From the NCBI GenBank assembly GCA_031279965.1, contig JAITHM010000089.1:1-9559 (forward strand): 9,559 nt of DNA, given 5' to 3'. Positions 7,011 through 9,559 of the stretch are shown in pieces (position 1 is the first letter of the stretch; each line of letters begins with the position of its first letter). The notes beneath the pieces are model-generated. The model saw nothing but the letters and a program-made list of their open reading frames with translations. It did no database searches and was not told where the DNA came from. This DNA comes from Spirochaetaceae bacterium (GTDB lineage: Bacteria > Spirochaetota > Spirochaetia > Treponematales > Breznakiellaceae). A program made the translations under genes and the position numbers.

Positions 7011-7041
7011 CAACCGACAACCGACAACCGACAACCGACAA
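7011..7041. repeat. Heptanucleotide tandem repeat (CAACCGA)4 plus CAA
   Basis: Four perfect copies of CAACCGA at 7011-7017, 7018-7024, 7025-7031 and 7032-7038 are followed by a partial copy, CAA. Tandem heptamers can gain or lose units. The array sits exactly between the two -10 elements of the opposing promoters, so it lies at the predicted 5' ends of both transcripts. Similar short heptamer repeats (GTTGTCG-like) are known from cyanobacteria and other bacteria. No coding role is apparent here. Confidence 0.95.
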
Positions 7042-7042
7042 G

Positions 7043-7070
7043 ATTATAATGCTTTTATAGCGTTTGTCAA
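7043..7070 (-). promoter_or_regulatory. Consensus promoter for atpB
   Basis: On the minus strand a perfect -35 TTGACA (7065-7070) and a perfect -10 TATAAT (7043-7048) are separated by 16 bases. This is the strongest promoter-like sequence in the window. Transcription would begin near 7036, inside the heptamer repeat, giving a leader of about 127 bases before the atpB ATG at 6909. The match suggests constitutive transcription by the housekeeping sigma factor, perhaps tempered by the opposing promoter. Confidence 0.75.
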
Positions 7071-7212
7071 GCCTTTTTCACAGATTTTTGCGTTTATACC
7101 GCTTGTTTTTATCATAAAAGATATGAAGCGAGGGGTTAAATTGCAGGCTCAATTATTCTTCATCAGCACGATTTACTTTATAAATCCGCAGGAGTTGGCA
7201 GGATATTGGAAA

Positions 7213-7272
7213 ATGTCCTTCTTAGATCTGTTTAAAAGAATAAAAGCGCTGGAGGCTTCGGATGGAAAATGA
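7213..7272 (+). CDS. Possible 19-residue leader peptide overlapping the mutase start
   Basis: An ATG at 7213 opens a short frame, MSFLDLFKRIKALEASDGK, that stops at 7270-7272, so it overlaps the first codons of the mutase gene in another frame. A weak ribosome-site-like AGGA lies about 10 bases upstream. If translated, ribosomes ending here could help initiate the mutase, although that gene already has its own good GGAGG. It may be only a chance frame. Confidence 0.15.
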   Translation: MSFLDLFKRIKALEASDGK

Positions 7273-8839
7273 GGAAGCCCCAGATGTAATCGTTATCGGC
7301 GCGGGATTCTCCGGTGCGGTTTTTGCGCGGGTTATGGCGGATGCGGGACAGCGCGTTCTTATTCTTGAACGCCGCGCGCATATTGCCGGCAATATGTATG
7401 ACGAAAAACAGGAAGGGGTTTTTGTCCATCGCTACGGGCCGCATTTTTTTCACACAAACAATCAAGATGTTTTCGATTTTTTATCACGCTTTTCCCAGTG
7501 GACACCGTACCGTCATCGCGTGCTTGGGAAAATCAATGAGAAATTCATCCCGCTCCCCTTTAATTTTACCTCGCTTAATATGCTATTTGAAAAAAAGGAC
7601 GCGGAAAACATAAAAGAAAAATTGCTAACATACTTTCCATTCGGTACTAAAGTTTCTATATTCGAGCTGTTGCATCACCATGACTCCGTCATTAAAGAAT
7701 TCGGCGATTTTGTTTATCAAAATGTGTTTGTACATTATACGGAAAAACAATGGGGCGTCTCAATTGATAAAATTGATACAAGCACCATTAACCGCGTTCC
7801 CATTATGATAGGCTATGATGAAAACTACTTTTCAGACGCTATTCAGCTTATGCCGAAACAAGGCTATACAGAGCTTTTTAACGCGATGCTCTTTTCAAAA
7901 AAGATAACGCTCTCCTTGAATACTGATGCAAAAGAAAAATTGCGCTTTGATTTTGAAACTGCAAAAATATATTTTAACAATGATTTATATAACGGTATTG
8001 TTTTTTTCTCAGGCGCCCTTGACGAGCTTTTTGACAATAAATATGGACAGCTTCCCTATCGCTCTCTTGATTTTTTGTTTGAAACGATTGAAAGCAAATG
8101 GTATCAAGATGCCGCTGTGGTAAATTATCCAAACGACGAAAAATGGACACGTATAACAGAATTCAAACATTGTATGCCTCGGCATACAAAAACGCCAAAT
8201 CGAACGATAATCTTAAAGGAATATCCGCATACTTTTGAGAAGGACGGCGTATGCGAGCCGTATTATCCGGTTATAAACGCGGAAAATACCGCACTCTATC
8301 AAAAATATGCCGATGACGCTCGGATTTTTCAAAAACTTATCCTTTGCGGACGCCTTGCGGAATACAAGTATTACAATATGGATGAAGCTGTGGCACGCTC
8401 CCTTGTTCTTGCAAAAAGCGCCGCCTCTCTCTGTCCCACGGCTAAAAAAAGCGCCGCGAAAATGCTGTTTCGGCAAATCGTACTTTATGGCATAATCGGC
8501 TCGTTCTGCGTAAGCCTTGACAGCACGCTTTTTATCCTTTTAAGAAAGATGCACATTGATGCGTACTTTTCTAATTTTATCAGCGTTAATGCGGGAATGT
8601 TCACGAGTTTTTTATTAAATACGTTTGTCAATTTTAAGATGAAAGACAGGCTGAGAGTACGGGCGCTTCGTTTTTTTACGGTAGGATACGGCGGTCTTGC
8701 GCTTTCTATGTGCATACTATTCATTGGAAAAACCATATTCCATCAAAAAGATGAAATCGTAAAGATCTTTTCTGTTTTCATTGTTGCAAGTTTTCAATTC
8801 ACTTGTAATAAACTGTTTACTTTTAGAAGGAGCAAATAG
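7262..8839 (+). CDS. glf: UDP-galactopyranose mutase fused to a GtrA-like membrane domain
   Basis: A 525-residue flavoprotein; ordinary mutases are about 370-390 residues. Residues 8-390 are a full mutase: FAD-binding VIGAGFSGA (11-19), RYGPHFFHTNN (57-67), VHYTEKQWG (157-165), the arginine-containing NRVP (177-180), YGQLPYRSLDF (261-271), VNYP plus TRITEFKH (287-303), EPYYPVINAEN (332-342) and GRLAEYKYYNMDEA (363-376). It should interconvert UDP-galactopyranose and UDP-galactofuranose using reduced FAD. Residues about 402-522 add four hydrophobic helices (404-426, 434-455, 466-489, 498-516) ending in FQFTCNKLFTF, the pattern of GtrA family proteins linked to polyprenyl-phosphate-sugar flipping. 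The ATG at 7262 follows GGAGG by 6 bases. A glycosyltransferase gene starts 7 bases after the stop. The fusion would anchor the mutase at the membrane. Confidence 0.93.
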   Translation: MENEEAPDVIVIGAGFSGAVFARVMADAGQRVLILERRAHIAGNMYDEKQEGVFVHRYGPHFFHTNNQDVFDFLSRFSQWTPYRHRVLGKINEKFIPLPFNFTSLNMLFEKKDAENIKEKLLTYFPFGTKVSIFELLHHHDSVIKEFGDFVYQNVFVHYTEKQWGVSIDKIDTSTINRVPIMIGYDENYFSDAIQLMPKQGYTELFNAMLFSKKITLSLNTDAKEKLRFDFETAKIYFNNDLYNGIVFFSGALDELFDNKYGQLPYRSLDFLFETIESKWYQDAAVVNYPNDEKWTRITEFKHCMPRHTKTPNRTIILKEYPHTFEKDGVCEPYYPVINAENTALYQKYADDARIFQKLILCGRLAEYKYYNMDEAVARSLVLAKSAASLCPTAKKSAAKMLFRQIVLYGIIGSFCVSLDSTLFILLRKMHIDAYFSNFISVNAGMFTSFLLNTFVNFKMKDRLRVRALRFFTVGYGGLALSMCILFIGKTIFHQKDEIVKIFSVFIVASFQFTCNKLFTFRRSK

Positions 8840-8846
8840 AGACAAT

Positions 8847-9559
8847 ATGCATATCTTATACATTGTTATACCCGCATATAACGAAGAAGCGAATATTGTG
8901 TGTGTTGCAAAAGAATGGCATGAGGTCGTCGTCAAGACTGGAGACAGGTCTCGGCTTGTTATCGTGAATGATGGCAGTAAAGATAACACCGGAGAAATCT
9001 TGAAAAGTATTTCCGCCTCCCTGCCCCAGCTTGTTGTGCTTGAAAAAGAAAACGGCGGGCATGGCGGTACGGTTTTACACGGGTACCGTTACGCACTTGA
9101 AAATGGTGCCGACTATATTTTTCAAACCGATTCTGATGGACAGACGCTGCCAAGTGAGTTCTGGCCTTTTTGGGAAGAACGGGAACAGCATGCGATGATT
9201 CTTGGCTACCGCCGGTTTCGCGGCGACGGTCTGGGACGTTTTTTTGTTACAAAAATACTGCGCATAATGCTTTTTTTGTTTTTTCATGTTTGGATTAAAG
9301 ACGCAAATACTCCGTTTCGGCTTTTGCGTGCCCGAGAACTGCGCGCTTTTATCGGTTTTGTTCCCGATAATTATTTTCTCGCAAATACGCTGTTAAGCGT
9401 CATATACCGAAAGAAGAAGGAACGCATACGCTTTATCACAATTACTTTTCGTGAAAGACAGGGCGGTGTAAATTCTATCAATATTCGCAAAATTATGAAT
9501 ATTGGCATTTCTGCGCTTTCTGATTTTAGCCGCTTAAACAAGGCATTAGATACAACATC
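8847..9559 (+). CDS. Family 2 glycosyltransferase, C-terminus beyond window
   Basis: An open frame of 237 codons runs off the right edge. The product begins at once with the GT2 nucleotide-sugar fold: VIPAYNEE (residues 7-14), VNDGSKDNT (40-48), GGHGGTVLHGYRYAL (about 70-84), and the metal-binding DSDGQ (about 95-99). The layout is that of dolichol-phosphate-mannose synthase/GtrB-like enzymes, which use a polyprenyl phosphate acceptor, but galactofuranosyltransferases also belong to GT2, so the donor and acceptor are not settled. A hydrophobic stretch (KILRIMLFLFFHVWI, about 137-151) may associate with the membrane. The start was chosen at the ATG immediately before the first motif. AAGGAG lies 14 bases upstream, within the end of the mutase gene, a long spacing. 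The 7-base gap to the mutase-GtrA gene indicates one operon. Confidence 0.9.
   Translation, partial: MHILYIVIPAYNEEANIVCVAKEWHEVVVKTGDRSRLVIVNDGSKDNTGEILKSISASLPQLVVLEKENGGHGGTVLHGYRYALENGADYIFQTDSDGQTLPSEFWPFWEEREQHAMILGYRRFRGDGLGRFFVTKILRIMLFLFFHVWIKDANTPFRLLRARELRAFIGFVPDNYFLANTLLSVIYRKKKERIRFITITFRERQGGVNSINIRKIMNIGISALSDFSRLNKALDTT

Larger units (their letters stand above)
6910..7261. other. Divergent intergenic region with opposing promoters and heptamer repeat
   Basis: These 352 bases separate atpB (minus) from the mutase gene (plus). They hold two promoters that point toward each other across a (CAACCGA)4 repeat. From 7080 to 7210 nothing stands out beyond A+T-rich sequence and a short palindromic TTTATAAA at 7177-7184. 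A very short possible frame lies at 7213-7272. No remnant of an ATPase A subunit gene is visible upstream of atpB. Confidence 0.7.

Noticed and set aside
6910..7041. 44-residue N-terminal extension of the ATPase B subunit
   Set aside because: The extension is encoded partly by the heptamer repeat, would begin upstream of the predicted transcript start, and B subunits of this class begin at the M-x-G-x-EYRG sequence.
7011..7041. CRISPR-like array
   Set aside because: Units are 7 bases with no spacers and no cas genes nearby. It is a simple tandem repeat.
7006..7272. 88-residue plus-strand frame through the heptamer repeat
   Set aside because: There is no ribosome site, its ATG is at the predicted transcript start, and its composition reflects repeat and A+T-rich noncoding DNA. 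Only the last 19 codons are kept as a weak leader candidate.

Overview
The window looks like spirochaete DNA, most likely a Treponema-type genome. This rests on a V-type (not F-type) ATPase B subunit of the Thermus/Enterococcus-like class, a soluble chemoreceptor fused to an iron-only-hydrogenase-like sensor, a PilZ protein, and moderate G+C. It is inference from gene content, not from a marker gene. Seven well-supported complete genes and one gene running off the right edge fill most of the window. A possible eighth complete-window question is a gene start near the left edge, reading out of the window.

Left part (1-2700, minus strand). A ferredoxin / [FeFe]-hydrogenase-like / Fe-S / methyl-accepting chimera (561-2648) is followed after 3 bases by a PilZ domain protein (222-557). 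The first would sense H2 or redox state and signal to the chemotaxis kinase. The second would bind cyclic di-GMP. Further left, a promoter-like sequence and ribosome site precede an ATG at 89; its reading frame enters a (CA/GT)18 tract that forms the window edge, a layout expected of a phase-variable gene.

Middle (2649-4935, plus strand). A 371-base divergent intergenic region carries a 60-base, about 78% G+C, C-skewed segment. Then come an exported SRPBCC/START-like protein (3020-3661) and, 8 bases on, an MscS-family mechanosensitive channel (3670-4935). They are probably one envelope operon. Only 10 bases separate the channel's stop codon from the stop of the convergent unit.

Right-centre (4946-6909, minus strand). 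A V-type ATPase B subunit gene stands without the A or D genes next to it. It overlaps by 4 bases a downstream 192-residue protein I do not recognise. Its 352-base upstream region holds a perfect-consensus minus-strand promoter and an opposing good plus-strand promoter. They face each other across a (CAACCGA)4 heptanucleotide tandem repeat.

Right part (7262-9559, plus strand). A UDP-galactopyranose mutase with a fused C-terminal GtrA-like four-helix membrane domain is followed by a family 2 glycosyltransferase that runs off the window. Together they suggest synthesis and membrane handling of a galactofuranose-containing or polyprenyl-linked surface glycan.

The most unusual items are the hydrogenase-like chemoreceptor paired with PilZ, the mutase-GtrA fusion, the face-to-face promoters around the heptamer repeat, the solitary ATPase B gene, and the dinucleotide tract at the left edge. 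No RNA genes, insertion sequences or CRISPR arrays were seen, and no convincing intrinsic terminators.
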